A stretch of 64,000 nt of DNA from Haladaptatus litoreus. GTDB lineage: Archaea; Halobacteriota; Halobacteria; Halobacteriales; Haladaptataceae. The position numbers and the translations under genes are program-made. How positions within the stretch are numbered: position 1 is the first letter of the stretch; each line of letters starts with the position of its first letter. Shown one piece after another: positions 41,349 through 49,854 of the stretch. The notes beneath the pieces were generated by a model. That model was given only the letters and a program-made list of their open reading frames with translations, was not told the DNA's origin and ran no database searches. Where the stretch lies: assembly GCF_900156425.1 (NCBI RefSeq), contig NZ_FTNO01000001.1:186001-250000 (forward strand). Reading direction: 5' to 3'.

Positions 41349-42305
41349 TTACTCCGCCGACTTTTCCCGCGCTGGGGCTGGCGGATGAAGTTCGATTCCA
41401 ACGTCGTCGGGCGTGAGAACGCTCGGAAGGTCACCGTCTCGGTCACCCGTAATGTCCCCGAGAATCTCTTTCAGGTAGGCGTTGAACAGTTCGGGATGCT
41501 CGCTCATCGGGAAGTGGCCGATTTGGGCCATCTCGACCGCAACCGCACCGTCACCGACGCCTTCCGCCGTCTCCTTGCCGTCTTCGGGCGTGGTGAGGTA
41601 ATCGTACTCCCCGTTAACGATGTACAGCGGACATTCGTCGGCCTTCACTTGGTCGAGTTTGTCCCGGTAGTCGTGGTCAACCGAGTAGTAGTACAGGTCG
41701 CCCTTGAACACGCCCGTCGCTCCTTGCTCGTAGAGGTACATCGTCTCTCGACGGGTTTCTTCCGGACTCTGCGGTGCCATCAATCCCCAACAGGAGTAGG
41801 CGTTTACTTCGGTCGTGTTGACCTGCGGGTGGTCTAACCAATCGATGTAAAAGCCCGGACTGTGCGCGCCACACTCCAATCCGATGAGGGCTTGGAACCG
41901 GTCGGGATACCAGTCGGCCAGTTCGAGCGTGATGTTGCCACCCATCGACGACCCCATGTAAATCGGGTCTTCGAGTTCGAGCGCATCGGCCAGCGAAACC
42001 AGCGTTTCCGTGAACTGCTTGCCCGTCATTTTGTAATCTTCCTCCCACCACGATTGGCTGGTCGGTGGAACCGATTTCCCGTGATACGGGAGGTCGTGCG
42101 CGATGACGCGATAGTCCTCGGTTATCTCCTCGTCCGTGAGGAGGTGTCGCCACTCCTGACAGTTGTTGCCAGCGGTGTGTTGGCAGAGAATCGGCGTTCC
42201 GTCTTCCGGGCCGTTCTCCTCGAAGTAGATTCGGTGGTCTACCCCGCCGATTTCGACGTGGACGTATTTGCCCGTAATCGGTTCGATGGTTCCTTGTTCT
42301 GCCAT
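41349..42305 (-). CDS. Alpha/beta-fold hydrolase
   Basis: A 318-aa serine hydrolase. The oxyanion region is PILCQHTAGNNCQEWRHLL, the nucleophile elbow GSSMGGN (Ser near residue 120), a catalytic Asp is likely in YIVNGEYDYLT, and the His is in AQIGHFPMSEHPELF. Esterase, haloalkane dehalogenase-like or C-C hydrolase activity is possible. It follows the SCP2-like gene with a single base between, so both are surely one operon and may act on the same hydrophobic substrate. Confidence 0.88.
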   Translation of the reverse strand: MAEQGTIEPITGKYVHVEIGGVDHRIYFEENGPEDGTPILCQHTAGNNCQEWRHLLTDEEITEDYRVIAHDLPYHGKSVPPTSQSWWEEDYKMTGKQFTETLVSLADALELEDPIYMGSSMGGNITLELADWYPDRFQALIGLECGAHSPGFYIDWLDHPQVNTTEVNAYSCWGLMAPQSPEETRRETMYLYEQGATGVFKGDLYYYSVDHDYRDKLDQVKADECPLYIVNGEYDYLTTPEDGKETAEGVGDGAVAVEMAQIGHFPMSEHPELFNAYLKEILGDITGDRDGDLPSVLTPDDVGIELHPPAPAREKSAE

Positions 42306-42306
42306 G

Positions 42307-42735
42307 TTAGCTCCCTCCGTTGTTGTTCGCCACGCGCATCAAATCGAGCGCGCGCTGGAACGGTCGCAGGTTTTGGAATATCTTCTTGTTGTCCCCTCGC
42401 ATCATGAGATGTCCGTCCTCGTTTCTGACCGCACTGCGATAGTGCGACGCGACGATTTCGTGGTTGAACGCAGGCGGCGTCTCTTGGACGAACTCCTCCC
42501 ACGCCTCCCGGTCGCCTTCCACGCCGAACGACCACCGGTTGTTCAACGCCGGATTCGGCAGTATCTCGCGAACCGTCCCCTCTTGCATCTTGATGAGGAA
42601 CCGTTCATCACCGATTTCGACGTAGAAGTTGTCGCTGAATTTGTCGTGCCCCCGGACTTGCATCTCCGGGTCGCTGTTCACCGTCTCTTTGTAGTTTTCC
42701 CACCATTCGTGGCTGGCAAACTCTGTATCGTTCAT
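42307..42735 (-). CDS. SCP2-like lipid/substrate-binding domain protein
   Basis: A 142-aa protein resembling the sterol carrier protein 2 fold. A beta-sheet segment (DNFYVEIGDERFLIKMQEGTVREILPNP) is followed by a Trp-rich helix (RWSFGVEGDREAWEEFVQET) and a long C-terminal helical part that ends KKIFQNLRPFQRALDLMRVA. Such proteins bind lipids or act as accessory binding partners. ATG at 42735 (MNDTEFASHEWW) is the likely start. It is translated just before the alpha/beta hydrolase gene, with a 1-base gap, implying a joint function on a lipophilic molecule. Confidence 0.72.
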   Translation of the reverse strand: MNDTEFASHEWWENYKETVNSDPEMQVRGHDKFSDNFYVEIGDERFLIKMQEGTVREILPNPALNNRWSFGVEGDREAWEEFVQETPPAFNHEIVASHYRSAVRNEDGHLMMRGDNKKIFQNLRPFQRALDLMRVANNNGGS

Positions 42736-42826
42736 TGCTCCCCCAAAGCACGAAGTCAACAGCGACGATGATAAAAAGTAGCATAATACATCCGTGGCGT
42801 CTCGGTCGGAACAAGCAATCTGGAAG

Positions 42827-42934
42827 TCACTCTTCGACCAGCGATGCGCCGCAGTCGGGACACTCCTCGTCCACCATCGTCACCTGCGCGTCGCACGCGG
42901 GACAGAACTCCAAATAGCAGGCGCGTTCTCCCAT
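42827..42934 (-). CDS. 35-aa zinc-ribbon microprotein (CPxCG type)
   Basis: MGERACYLEFCPACDAQV, then VDEECPDCGASLVEE: two CxxC knuckles 14 residues apart, forming one zinc ribbon. A longer frame exists (start 43051), but the minus-strand TATA-like TTTATGCC (about 42955-42963) sits 27 bp before the ATG at 42934, favouring the leaderless short form. The role is unknown; related tiny zinc proteins affect stress and motility phenotypes in H. volcanii as I recall. Confidence 0.75.
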   Translation of the reverse strand: MGERACYLEFCPACDAQVTMVDEECPDCGASLVEE

Positions 42935-43069
42935 GTGTAACACTGACACGATACGGCATAAATGGCTTTCGACCGCAGTCTGGAACGCTGTCGCCGTGGT
43001 TTCGCCTTCCGGCCGCCCTCCGGCGCATTTCGAAATCCTTTTTTGTCCCATCCCCCTCCGTCCAAACGC

Positions 43070-43143
43070 GCCGCCTTAGCTCAGACTGGGAGAGCACTCG
43101 ACTGAAGATCGAGCTGTCCCCGGTTCAAATCCGGGAGGCGGCA
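43070..43143 (+). tRNA. tRNA-Phe (GAA)
   Basis: A 74-nt cloverleaf: acceptor gccgcct/aggcggc, D-arm agctcagactgggagagc, anticodon stem ctcga/tcgag with loop ctgaaga (anticodon GAA), T-arm ccggttcaaatccgg, discriminator a. No intron, no CCA. Partial 3'-end copies follow. Confidence 0.95.
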
Positions 43144-43558
43144 TTTCTGTAATTCTGACCTGTGAGCGAAGCGAACCACGTCAGAATTACGAATGCACCC
43201 GAGCGGATTTGAATTAGACCGAGGTTCTGTGCGAAGCGCAGGTTCTCGGGCGTTGTTCAAATCCGGATGGCGGCATGATTCTACGGCTGACAATACGAAC
43301 GAGCGAAGCGAGTGAGCCGTCGGCCGTGAATCTGCGACCCGACTGCGATTTGAATCAGATAAGTCGCAGCTTGGAAGCGCAGCGAAGCGAGCATCCCGGA
43401 ACGTCTTGGCGAGGTTCAAATCCGGGAGGCAGCCTACCTTTTCCGCGGAGCTATTACGCCGACTGGTAAGTATCCTCCCGACCACGATTGAAATCAGGCA
43501 CGCCACGAATCACGGTGAGCGGGTGTTTCTCTGTTGGATTTCTGCCTGCTGAATACAC
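43144..43558. repeat. tRNA-Phe 3'-tail repeat region with hairpins, no gene
   Basis: No gene seen. Two degenerate copies of the tRNA-Phe 3' end occur: 43255-43275 (GTTCAAATCCGGATGGCGGCA) read in full minus one base here, and 43413-43433. A perfect 11-bp inverted repeat, GTAATTCTGAC at 43149-43159 and GTCAGAATTAC at 43180-43190, has GAGCGAAGCGAA in its loop. GAGCGAAGCGAG-like words recur further on. The same design follows tRNA-Arg. Likely successive integration scars or a tRNA-derived repeat. Confidence 0.68.
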
Positions 43559-43651
43559 TTATAAATACAATTTAGAAACTTCGGCTACCAGAAACAGCAG
43601 AACGATGCCAGCGACAGCGACGATGGCACTCTGAATGTCGGGTGCGCTCAT
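43559..43651 (-). CDS. 30-aa single-helix membrane microprotein
   Basis: MSAPDIQSAIVAVAG followed by IVLLFLVAEVSKLYL and TAA. One hydrophobic helix of about 20 residues with a short acidic N-terminus. It starts 6 bases after the stop of the 39-aa membrane microprotein on the same strand, so they form a tandem pair. No family known. Confidence 0.5.
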   Translation of the reverse strand: MSAPDIQSAIVAVAGIVLLFLVAEVSKLYL

Positions 43652-43657
43652 GACTGC

Positions 43658-43777
43658 TCAAACTATCATGCCGACGAAAATCAGTGCTAGCATCGCATAC
43701 CCGGCTTTTCCGAGGAGAGTGACCCCGTCCACTTTCACTACTGGCTCTGCGCTGTAACAATGATTAAAATATTCCAT
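43658..43777 (-). CDS. 39-aa single-helix membrane microprotein
   Basis: MEYFNHCYSAEPVVKVDG leads into one transmembrane helix (KAGYAMLALIFVGMIV) that ends exactly at the stop codon. The region before the ATG (43778-43857) is very AT-rich and could hold a promoter for this gene and, divergently, for the ParB-like gene. The pair of tiny membrane proteins resembles toxin-like or membrane-regulator peptides only in size; no homology is claimed. Confidence 0.5.
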   Translation of the reverse strand: MEYFNHCYSAEPVVKVDGVTLLGKAGYAMLALIFVGMIV

Positions 43778-43857
43778 ATGATAAATATATTTGAGAACGA
43801 ATGAATTTAAGTATAAAGCTCGAAAGAAATATCCGGGCCGTTTTCTTATCATGAGAA

Positions 43858-44547
43858 ATGAACCTTCAACGGTTTCGCTACTATACAACATGGCATCACG
43901 AGGTGAATAAGGAACAATATGATGAACCAGCCGACCCATGGAAGCTACTTCGGGTAGCACCTGCTGATGTGGAATATTATACCAGCAAACACCAACTTAT
44001 CTGGGGTCTTGGGAGAGTACGGGCGGGAGAGTGGGAGAGTGAAGATAATTTGTTGCGCGAAACGACTACTTACAGAGGGCTCAAACAGCGTTTCGAGGAG
44101 GGGTACGATTGGGAAGAAACAGCATTGTATCGACGGGCAAAGAAGCAGTTTGAGGAGGGTGGAACGGTTCGTGGATACGAGAGTATCGAAGAGTATCGGA
44201 ACGTCAGATGCGAGTATCTCGACGAGTTATACCAGAACATCAAGCAGGACGGGTATCGACCCAACGAAAAAGCAGGACACGACAATCCGCACGAAGACGC
44301 CTACGCACACCACTTAGAACCGCTTGTAGTTATCGGGTCTTCTGGAGATATCTATTGGATTGAAGGCTACCATCGGTTTACTATCGCGTCTATTTTGAAC
44401 ATCGGTGAAATCCCCGTGTGCGTACTTTGTAGACACGAAAAATGGCAGCGAATCCGCGACCGAATTTACAATACACCGACTTCCGAACTTCCGTCGGAAC
44501 TCGAAACGTATCTGGGTCATCCGGACGCTCAAGACGTACTTTCGTAG
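43858..44547 (+). CDS. ParB/sulfiredoxin-like domain protein, accessory
   Basis: A 229-aa protein. Its C-terminal part (LEPLVVIGSSGDIYWIEGYHRFTIASILNIGEIPVCVLCRHEKW) follows the ParB-N/Srx pattern, in which an ExxHR-like motif (here EGYHR) binds a phosphate or nucleotide. The N-terminal half is rich in Tyr, Trp and Glu and matches nothing I recognise. Codon use is more AT-rich than its neighbours, and it follows a tRNA-tail region, so horizontal acquisition is likely. Other haloarchaeal ParB-like orphans sit near glycan genes; no partner is clear here. Confidence 0.65.
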   Translation: MNLQRFRYYTTWHHEVNKEQYDEPADPWKLLRVAPADVEYYTSKHQLIWGLGRVRAGEWESEDNLLRETTTYRGLKQRFEEGYDWEETALYRRAKKQFEEGGTVRGYESIEEYRNVRCEYLDELYQNIKQDGYRPNEKAGHDNPHEDAYAHHLEPLVVIGSSGDIYWIEGYHRFTIASILNIGEIPVCVLCRHEKWQRIRDRIYNTPTSELPSELETYLGHPDAQDVLS

Positions 44548-44612
44548 ATTGTCTCGGATCTGAACTGCTTGAACGAATACTACTTCACAACAAGGAAACA
44601 CAATCATCCTGC

Positions 44613-45137
44613 ATGAACCAAAACATTTCCATCGTTCGAACCGACAGCCACGGACACGAAACCGAACTCCGTAACCTCCTTCGAGAGTATTTCACCAGAG
44701 CGAACGAACGAGGGCAAGAATGGTTCGATGACGACGATTTCGGTGCGAACGTCGAGGAAATCGTAGCGGGCGACCTCGACAGACTCGAATCGGCGACAAT
44801 TGTTGAACCACTCTTTCTCGCGCTTCTCGACGACGAAATCGCGGGCTCGGTGCAGATAAAACAACTAGACGAAACGACTGCCGAAGTGAAGCGACTGTAC
44901 GTCAAACCGGCTTACAGAGGCGAAGGACTCGGCCGAAAACTCATGGAAACGATACGCAGAGAAGCAGACGCAGATGGGTACGAAACACTCCGATTGGGTG
45001 TATCGCCATTTCACGAGAAGGCACAGTCGCTGTACGCCGACTTCGGATTCGAATATAAGGAACCATACGACGAAACGCAAGCACCGCCAACGATTCGAGA
45101 AAATTGGAACTTCATGAAGCTCTCACTCTCTGACTGA
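44613..45137 (+). CDS. GNAT-family N-acetyltransferase
   Basis: A 174-aa acetyltransferase. The acetyl-CoA loop is VKRLYVKPAYRGEGLGRKLMETI (R-x-x-G-x-G/A), preceded by the beta strand IAGSVQIKQLDETTAEV and followed by LRLGVSPFHEKAQSLYADFGFEY, all standard GNAT blocks. The acceptor, a protein N-terminus, amine or antibiotic, cannot be told. ATG at 44613 starts MNQNISIVRT; the 57 codons upstream overlap the ParB-like gene in another frame and are rejected. Gap to the previous gene is 65 bp. Confidence 0.88.
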   Translation: MNQNISIVRTDSHGHETELRNLLREYFTRANERGQEWFDDDDFGANVEEIVAGDLDRLESATIVEPLFLALLDDEIAGSVQIKQLDETTAEVKRLYVKPAYRGEGLGRKLMETIRREADADGYETLRLGVSPFHEKAQSLYADFGFEYKEPYDETQAPPTIRENWNFMKLSLSD

Positions 45138-45240
45138 CCAACTCGCAACTGGCGAACGACTCCTGTCTCTCGCGGAAACACCACCCTCCTTTACCGCATA
45201 TGAAAAGAACTTTACTTTCGATTCGAAATACCACAGAGTC

Positions 45241-46686
45241 GTGCCCCGTTTCCCGAACCCCGTCCGGTTAACCATCCTCACAATCGGCCTCGCGCTCGCT
45301 CGCGCAGGCCTCGTCAATCCCAAGCGCGTCCGCAGAACGACGGATTTGGCGTGGCCGCGCATCGTCACGGGACTTGCTCGGATGTCGAAGAATGCGGTGG
45401 ACGTGGCATTTGTCGGAATCGCCGTCGGCCCGGCGGCGATTGCGGGTGTCGGATTCGCATCTCCGTACTGGGGTATCGCGTTTTCGCTCGGGGGCGGATT
45501 CGCCGGAGGGACGATTGCGCTCGTTTCGCAACGCTACGGCGCGGAGGCGTTCGACGAACTCGGGCAGGCGATTCGGTCGAGTGCTGCGCTCGTCCTCGCG
45601 GTGACGTTTCCGGTTGCCTGTCTCTTCTGGCTGTTTCCGACGGAACTCATCTCGCTGATGACGGGCAACGAAACGACAGTCGAGATGGGTGCAACGTACT
45701 TGCAAATTCTCGCCATCGGCGTGCCGTTTGCCGGACTCAACCTCATCGGCAGTCGCATCTACATCGGGATGGACGATTCGTGGACGCCGATGTTGGTTCG
45801 TTCGGGCGGTGCGATTTCGAACATCGTCTTGAGCGGTCTGCTCGTCTTCCCCCACGGATGGGGTGTCGCTGGTGCGGCGTGGGGTACCGTGCTGGCGAAC
45901 GTGGTCGTCACCGCGGCGTTCGCTCTGGGGTTGGTCGCTGGCCGACTTCCGATTGCTGGTGAACTACCAGTACAAGTGAATCCTGCCGCCAAGTACGTCG
46001 ATGGCGACACGATTCGACAGTTGGTTCATATCGGCCTGCCGGTCGTCGGACGTAACATGGTGTGGACTGTCGCCAAATTCCCGATGTTGGCTATCGTCGC
46101 GCTGTTCGGCCAAAACGTCGTTGCCGCATACGTCATCAGCCGACGTATCTGGGGCTTGATGAACACGCCCGGTTGGGGATTCGGATTGGCGTCGAGTAGC
46201 CTCGTAGGACAGGAACTCGGCGCGGGCAACGAACTTGACGCGGAAGAGTACGCACGAGATGTGATTCTCTTTGCGGTGGCCACCTACGCCGTCGCGGCGG
46301 TCATCGTCTTCGCGTTCGCCGAACCGATCGTCGTGTCGTTCGTTGGGGATGCGTCCGACCCATCGGTGCCATTCGCCGTATCGCTCGTCTACGCGGCCTG
46401 CGCCGCGGTCATGGCACAGGGTGTCAAAGGTGCTGCTGCGGGGCCGCTCGATGCGAGTGGCGACACTCGCTGGCCGTTTTACAGCCAGATAATCGGCATG
46501 TTCGGCTGTGCGATTCCCGTTGCCTACCTCGGTGCCACGACGTCGCTCGGCCTCTTGGGACTGTATCTGTCGTTCGTAGCGGAGACGACGGTGCCTGCGG
46601 CCATCAACTACTATCGGTTCTCGACCGGAAAATGGAAGGCAATCAGTCGGGAGTTCCGCCCGGGTGTCTCCGCTTCCGACGATTGA
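45241..46686 (+). CDS. MATE-family efflux transporter
   Basis: A 481-aa, 12-helix multidrug and toxin extrusion protein driven by a cation gradient. The first half includes MSKNAVDVAFVGIAVGPAAIAGVGFASPYWGIAFSLGGGFAGGTIALVSQRYGA and the second half repeats the same fold (VGRNMVWTVAKFPMLAIVALFGQNVVAAYVISRR). GTG at 45241 is the apparent start; no in-frame ATG lies in a better place upstream. Substrate unknown. It is followed by a 225-bp gap and the cold-shock genes. Confidence 0.9.
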   Translation: MPRFPNPVRLTILTIGLALARAGLVNPKRVRRTTDLAWPRIVTGLARMSKNAVDVAFVGIAVGPAAIAGVGFASPYWGIAFSLGGGFAGGTIALVSQRYGAEAFDELGQAIRSSAALVLAVTFPVACLFWLFPTELISLMTGNETTVEMGATYLQILAIGVPFAGLNLIGSRIYIGMDDSWTPMLVRSGGAISNIVLSGLLVFPHGWGVAGAAWGTVLANVVVTAAFALGLVAGRLPIAGELPVQVNPAAKYVDGDTIRQLVHIGLPVVGRNMVWTVAKFPMLAIVALFGQNVVAAYVISRRIWGLMNTPGWGFGLASSSLVGQELGAGNELDAEEYARDVILFAVATYAVAAVIVFAFAEPIVVSFVGDASDPSVPFAVSLVYAACAAVMAQGVKGAAAGPLDASGDTRWPFYSQIIGMFGCAIPVAYLGATTSLGLLGLYLSFVAETTVPAAINYYRFSTGKWKAISREFRPGVSASDD

Positions 46687-46821
46687 TTGCTTTCTTGAAA
46701 CTTTCCATCCAATGCATCAAAGTGGAACTGTCGATGACGGTAGTTCCTCCTCGAATTACCGACCGATTCGACGGCGAACCGCATTGAAATCCAAAATAGC
46801 GGCCACCTGTACAGAATATCG

Positions 46822-46841
46822 GATGATTTCGAAAAATCATC
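46822..46841. repeat. 20-bp inverted repeat upstream of the first cold-shock gene
   Basis: GATGATTTCGAAAAATCATC: 7-bp arms GATGATT and AATCATC around TCGAAA. It sits 71 bp before the csp ATG and about 40 bp before its TATA-like CCTTATC, a position suited to a regulator or a cold-dependent structure. No copy is seen before the second csp gene. Confidence 0.4.
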
Positions 46842-46911
46842 AACTGATACTCGAAACGAGGACAACGATTTCCCAAGCCTTATCCGGTACAAGGCATTTT
46901 GTTCAGAAGCA

Positions 46912-47106
46912 ATGGCAAAAGGTAACGTTGATTTCTTCAACGACACAGGCGGCTACGGTTTCATTTCGACTGAGGACGCGGACGACGACGTTTTCTTCCA
47001 CATGGAAGACGTTGGCGGCGAGGACCTCGAAGAGGGAACGGAAATCGAATTCGACATCGAACAGGCACCAAAAGGACCACGCGCGACGAACGTTACGCGC
47101 CTGTAA
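46912..47106 (+). CDS. cspA: Cold-shock domain protein, copy 1
   Basis: A 64-aa single OB-fold nucleic-acid chaperone. RNP1-like GGYGFIS is near residue 13 and RNP2-like DVFFHMEDV near 26; the fold ends KGPRATNVTRL as in bacterial Csp. It would melt RNA secondary structure and act in cold or growth-phase responses. It differs from the copy 206 bp downstream at only two residues (Asn5 versus Lys5, Asp25 versus Glu25). TATA-like CCTTATC lies about 30 bp before the ATG; each copy appears to have its own promoter. Confidence 0.95.
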   Translation: MAKGNVDFFNDTGGYGFISTEDADDDVFFHMEDVGGEDLEEGTEIEFDIEQAPKGPRATNVTRL

Positions 47107-47312
47107 TTTTCGGAATGCGTGTCCGCTAACGCGGACGACATAGCGTATCGAAATTTTACTGCCGAATATTTTACGCCCGAGTAGCAGTGGTACTGCGTAT
47201 CGCTTATGTGGTATTCTGAAATAGTCCTGTGGAGAGTGTTCCGTAGGGTATCGTCCATGGTATAACCTGTCTCGGAAGTATTATCCGTGGGGCGCCAGTT
47301 TATCCAAAAGCA

Positions 47313-47507
47313 ATGGCGAAAGGCAAAGTTGATTTCTTCAACGACACTGGCGGCTACGGTTTCATCTCGACTGAGGACGCGGACGAGGACGTTTTCTTCC
47401 ACATGGAAGACGTTGGCGGCGAAGACCTCGAAGAGGGAACGGAAATCGAATTCGACATCGAACAGGCACCAAAAGGACCGCGCGCGACGAACGTCACGCG
47501 CCTGTAA
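47313..47507 (+). CDS. cspA: Cold-shock domain protein, copy 2
   Basis: A 64-aa cold-shock protein identical to copy 1 except Lys5 and Glu25. Nucleotide identity is also very high within the coding region, but the upstream sequence differs, so the duplication spans only the gene and leaves independent control. A TATA-like TATTATCC lies about 30 bp before the ATG. Recent gene duplication or gene conversion is the simplest explanation for near identity. Confidence 0.95.
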   Translation: MAKGKVDFFNDTGGYGFISTEDADEDVFFHMEDVGGEDLEEGTEIEFDIEQAPKGPRATNVTRL

Positions 47508-47736
47508 ATCGGTTACTGCTGTTTATCGAGTAGTACCACACTTTCTTCAGCGAGCGAGTGAACGGAGAGCGGTGCGACTGCCATCAGTTTTACCTGCACA
47601 TCACTTGTCACACCGATTCGGTTCGGAAATTGTTCGGTAGTGTGACCTATCAACCGTCTCGGTAAACCGCCACGGTTTTGACTATACAGTACAATACTAC
47701 CAGTATGAACGCAGGGCACGAATGTCCGGGATTGCT

Positions 47737-48450
47737 ATGAGCGACCAAAAAAACCCTGATTCACCGGAGATGTGCGACCCGGACGTCGGCGCAGGATTGC
47801 TCGAAACGAACATGGGTCCAAGTTCGGCGTTGGCCCATCTCTATCGTGGCGAGATTCATCGCATGAAGTTCTGGCGGGAGCGACTCGACAGAACGAGCAA
47901 CTGGGCGATTACGTTGATGGCGGCCATCCTCACGTGGGCGTTTTCGAGTCGGAGCAACCCCCATTATATCGTTCTGCTCGCCATCGTCACGGTCAGCATC
48001 TTCCTGCTCATCGAGGCACGTCGGTATCGCGCCTACGACATCTGGCGCTCGCGGGTTCGGATGCTTCAGCAGAACGTGTTCGCCTTGGGACTCGACGATT
48101 CGGCGGGCGTCGTGGACGAAGACTGGCGACAGAAGTTGAGCGAGGATTATCGCATCCCGAAGATGAAGGTGTCACTTGAGGAGGCGCTCGCACATCGTCT
48201 GCGCCGCGTGTACGCGCCGCTCTTTTTGGTGCTGCTCGCGGCTTGGGTGTTCCACCTGACGGCCTACGCTTCGGGTGGGCAGTGGCCCAGCACTGCGGCA
48301 ATCGCGTGGATGCCCGGCGGCGTCGTTCTCGCCACCGTCGTCGTATTTTACGTCGGTATCCTCGTCGTTGCCTATCGTCCACGAGAGTGGCACATCAACG
48401 GCGAAATACTGCCGAGCGACGTGACTGGCTGGGACTATTCGCGGGAGTGA
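47737..48450 (+). CDS. DUF2270 family membrane protein
   Basis: A 237-aa protein with a soluble N-terminal segment ending in LYRGEIHRMKFWRERLDRTSNWAI, then two adjacent helices (about residues 58-100), a cytoplasmic middle with RYRAYDIWRSRVRMLQQNVFA, and two more helices near 165-215. This matches the haloarchaeal/bacterial family I know as DUF2270. Function unknown. ATG at 47737 (MSDQKNPD) chosen over one five codons upstream. Followed in the same direction by the metal-dependent hydrolase-like gene 54 bp on. Confidence 0.8.
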   Translation: MSDQKNPDSPEMCDPDVGAGLLETNMGPSSALAHLYRGEIHRMKFWRERLDRTSNWAITLMAAILTWAFSSRSNPHYIVLLAIVTVSIFLLIEARRYRAYDIWRSRVRMLQQNVFALGLDDSAGVVDEDWRQKLSEDYRIPKMKVSLEEALAHRLRRVYAPLFLVLLAAWVFHLTAYASGGQWPSTAAIAWMPGGVVLATVVVFYVGILVVAYRPREWHINGEILPSDVTGWDYSRE

Positions 48451-48504
48451 CGAAGGCGAATCCCCCGATAGGTGTTTACGTGAACCTCGCCTACCGGGGG
48501 CACG

Positions 48505-49119
48505 ATGATGGCAACGACGCACGCCCTTATTGGCGTGCTTCTCGGAAGTATCACCCTTCTGGTCGCGCCGGAGTTCGCTCCGGTCGCGGTCTTCGCGGGA
48601 CTTTTCGGCGGCGTATTTCCGGATTTCGACCTCTACTCGGGCCACCGAAAGACGCTCCACTTTCCGGTGTATTTCTCGGTCGCTGGAGCGGCGGCAATCG
48701 CGATTGCGATATTCGTTCCAACGATGTGGACTGTCGCAGTCGCCGTCTTCCTCCTGTCGGCGGCGGTTCACTCCGTTTCGGACGCCTTCGGCGGCGGATT
48801 GGAGTTAAAACCGTGGCTCGGCGAGTCCGAGCGCGCGGTGTACGACCACTTCCGCGGCCGGTGGATTCCGCCCCGTCGCTGGATTCGGTACGACGGCGCG
48901 CCCGAGGATTTCGCGTTGGGCTTCTTCGTCGCGCTCCCGAGTCTCGTCATTCACGAGGGGACAATTCAGACCCTCGTCATCCTCTTCGTGCTCGTTTCGG
49001 GCGTGTACGCCCTGCTCCGAAAGCAAATGGTGGTCGCGGCGGAGTGGCTGGTTGGGCGGATTCCAGCGTCGATGTTGGCCTACGTGCCCGACCGGTTCGT
49101 TCGGGATTTCGTCCAGTGA
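48505..49119 (+). CDS. Membrane-bound metal-dependent hydrolase-like protein (YdjM/DUF457 type)
   Basis: A 204-aa membrane protein with four or five helices. Conserved polar motifs of the YdjM family are THALIGVLLG at the start, FGGVFPDFDLYSGHRKTLHF and SAAVHSVSDAFGGG, whose His and Asp residues could bind a metal at the membrane face. Bacterial homologues are poorly characterised. ATG 48505 or 48508. It may be co-transcribed with the DUF2270 gene before it and lies 60 bp ahead of the ribosomal gene. Confidence 0.8.
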   Translation: MMATTHALIGVLLGSITLLVAPEFAPVAVFAGLFGGVFPDFDLYSGHRKTLHFPVYFSVAGAAAIAIAIFVPTMWTVAVAVFLLSAAVHSVSDAFGGGLELKPWLGESERAVYDHFRGRWIPPRRWIRYDGAPEDFALGFFVALPSLVIHEGTIQTLVILFVLVSGVYALLRKQMVVAAEWLVGRIPASMLAYVPDRFVRDFVQ

Positions 49120-49179
49120 GCGTCGAACTCGCTTCGAAGGGTTTATTCACGGCCTGACCATCAGACTTCAGTAGTAACT

Positions 49180-49710
49180 ATGTCCGACAAACCTGCCTCA
49201 ATGTACCGGGAGATTCGAAAGCCCCCGTACACGCGACGCGAATACATCACGGGTATCCCGGGTTCGAAGATTGCACAGCACAAGATGGGCGACGTTGGAG
49301 AAGACGAGGACAACTACCCCGTCCAAATCTCCCTCGTCCTCGAAGAAGAGTGCCAGATTCGCCACGGCGCGCTTGAGGCCTCCCGCCTCTCGGCAAACCG
49401 CTTCCTGCTGAAGAACATCGGCGAAACCGGCTACAAGATGATTCTTCGCAAGTTCCCCCACCACGTCCTGCGTGAGAACAAGCAGGCAACTGGTGCGGGT
49501 GCAGACCGTGTTTCCGACGGAATGCGACAAGCGTTCGGGAAGCCAGTCGGCACCGCGGCGCGAATCCAGAATGGCGAGCGCCTCTTCACCGCATGGTGTG
49601 AAGTCGAGGACGCAGACGCCGTCAAAGACGCCTTCCGCCGTGCCTACAACAAGGTTTCCCCGCCGTGCCGCATCGTCGTCGAGCGCGGTGAGAAAGAACT
49701 CATCAGCTAA
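49180..49710 (+). CDS. rpl10e: 50S ribosomal protein L10e (uL16)
   Basis: A 176-aa large-subunit protein near the tRNA-binding and peptidyl-transferase region. It begins [31 protein letters not shown], and [13 protein letters not shown] and [40 protein letters not shown] are hallmark blocks. Length and sequence are standard for Halobacteria. It stands alone here rather than in a ribosomal operon. A family-wide conserved short AT tract lies before the gene. Confidence 0.97.
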   Translation: MSDKPASMYREIRKPPYTRREYITGIPGSKIAQHKMGDVGEDEDNYPVQISLVLEEECQIRHGALEASRLSANRFLLKNIGETGYKMILRKFPHHVLRENKQATGAGADRVSDGMRQAFGKPVGTAARIQNGERLFTAWCEVEDADAVKDAFRRAYNKVSPPCRIVVERGEKELIS

Positions 49711-49854
49711 ACAGACACTCGACCATTTTTCGACGTGCTGGTTTCGTCGTCAGCCACAGGTTTGAGCGACAGATTTGATTTTTCGTTTCGACTCTACTCG
49801 AACGCCATCTGATTCCTATCCAGTGATGAACCGTTTTTCAAGATTGGAGCTATG

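Noticed and set aside
43144..43502. Possible CRISPR-like repeat array after tRNA-Phe
   Set aside because: The repeats are tRNA 3' ends, degenerate and unevenly spaced; no regular spacers and no cas genes.
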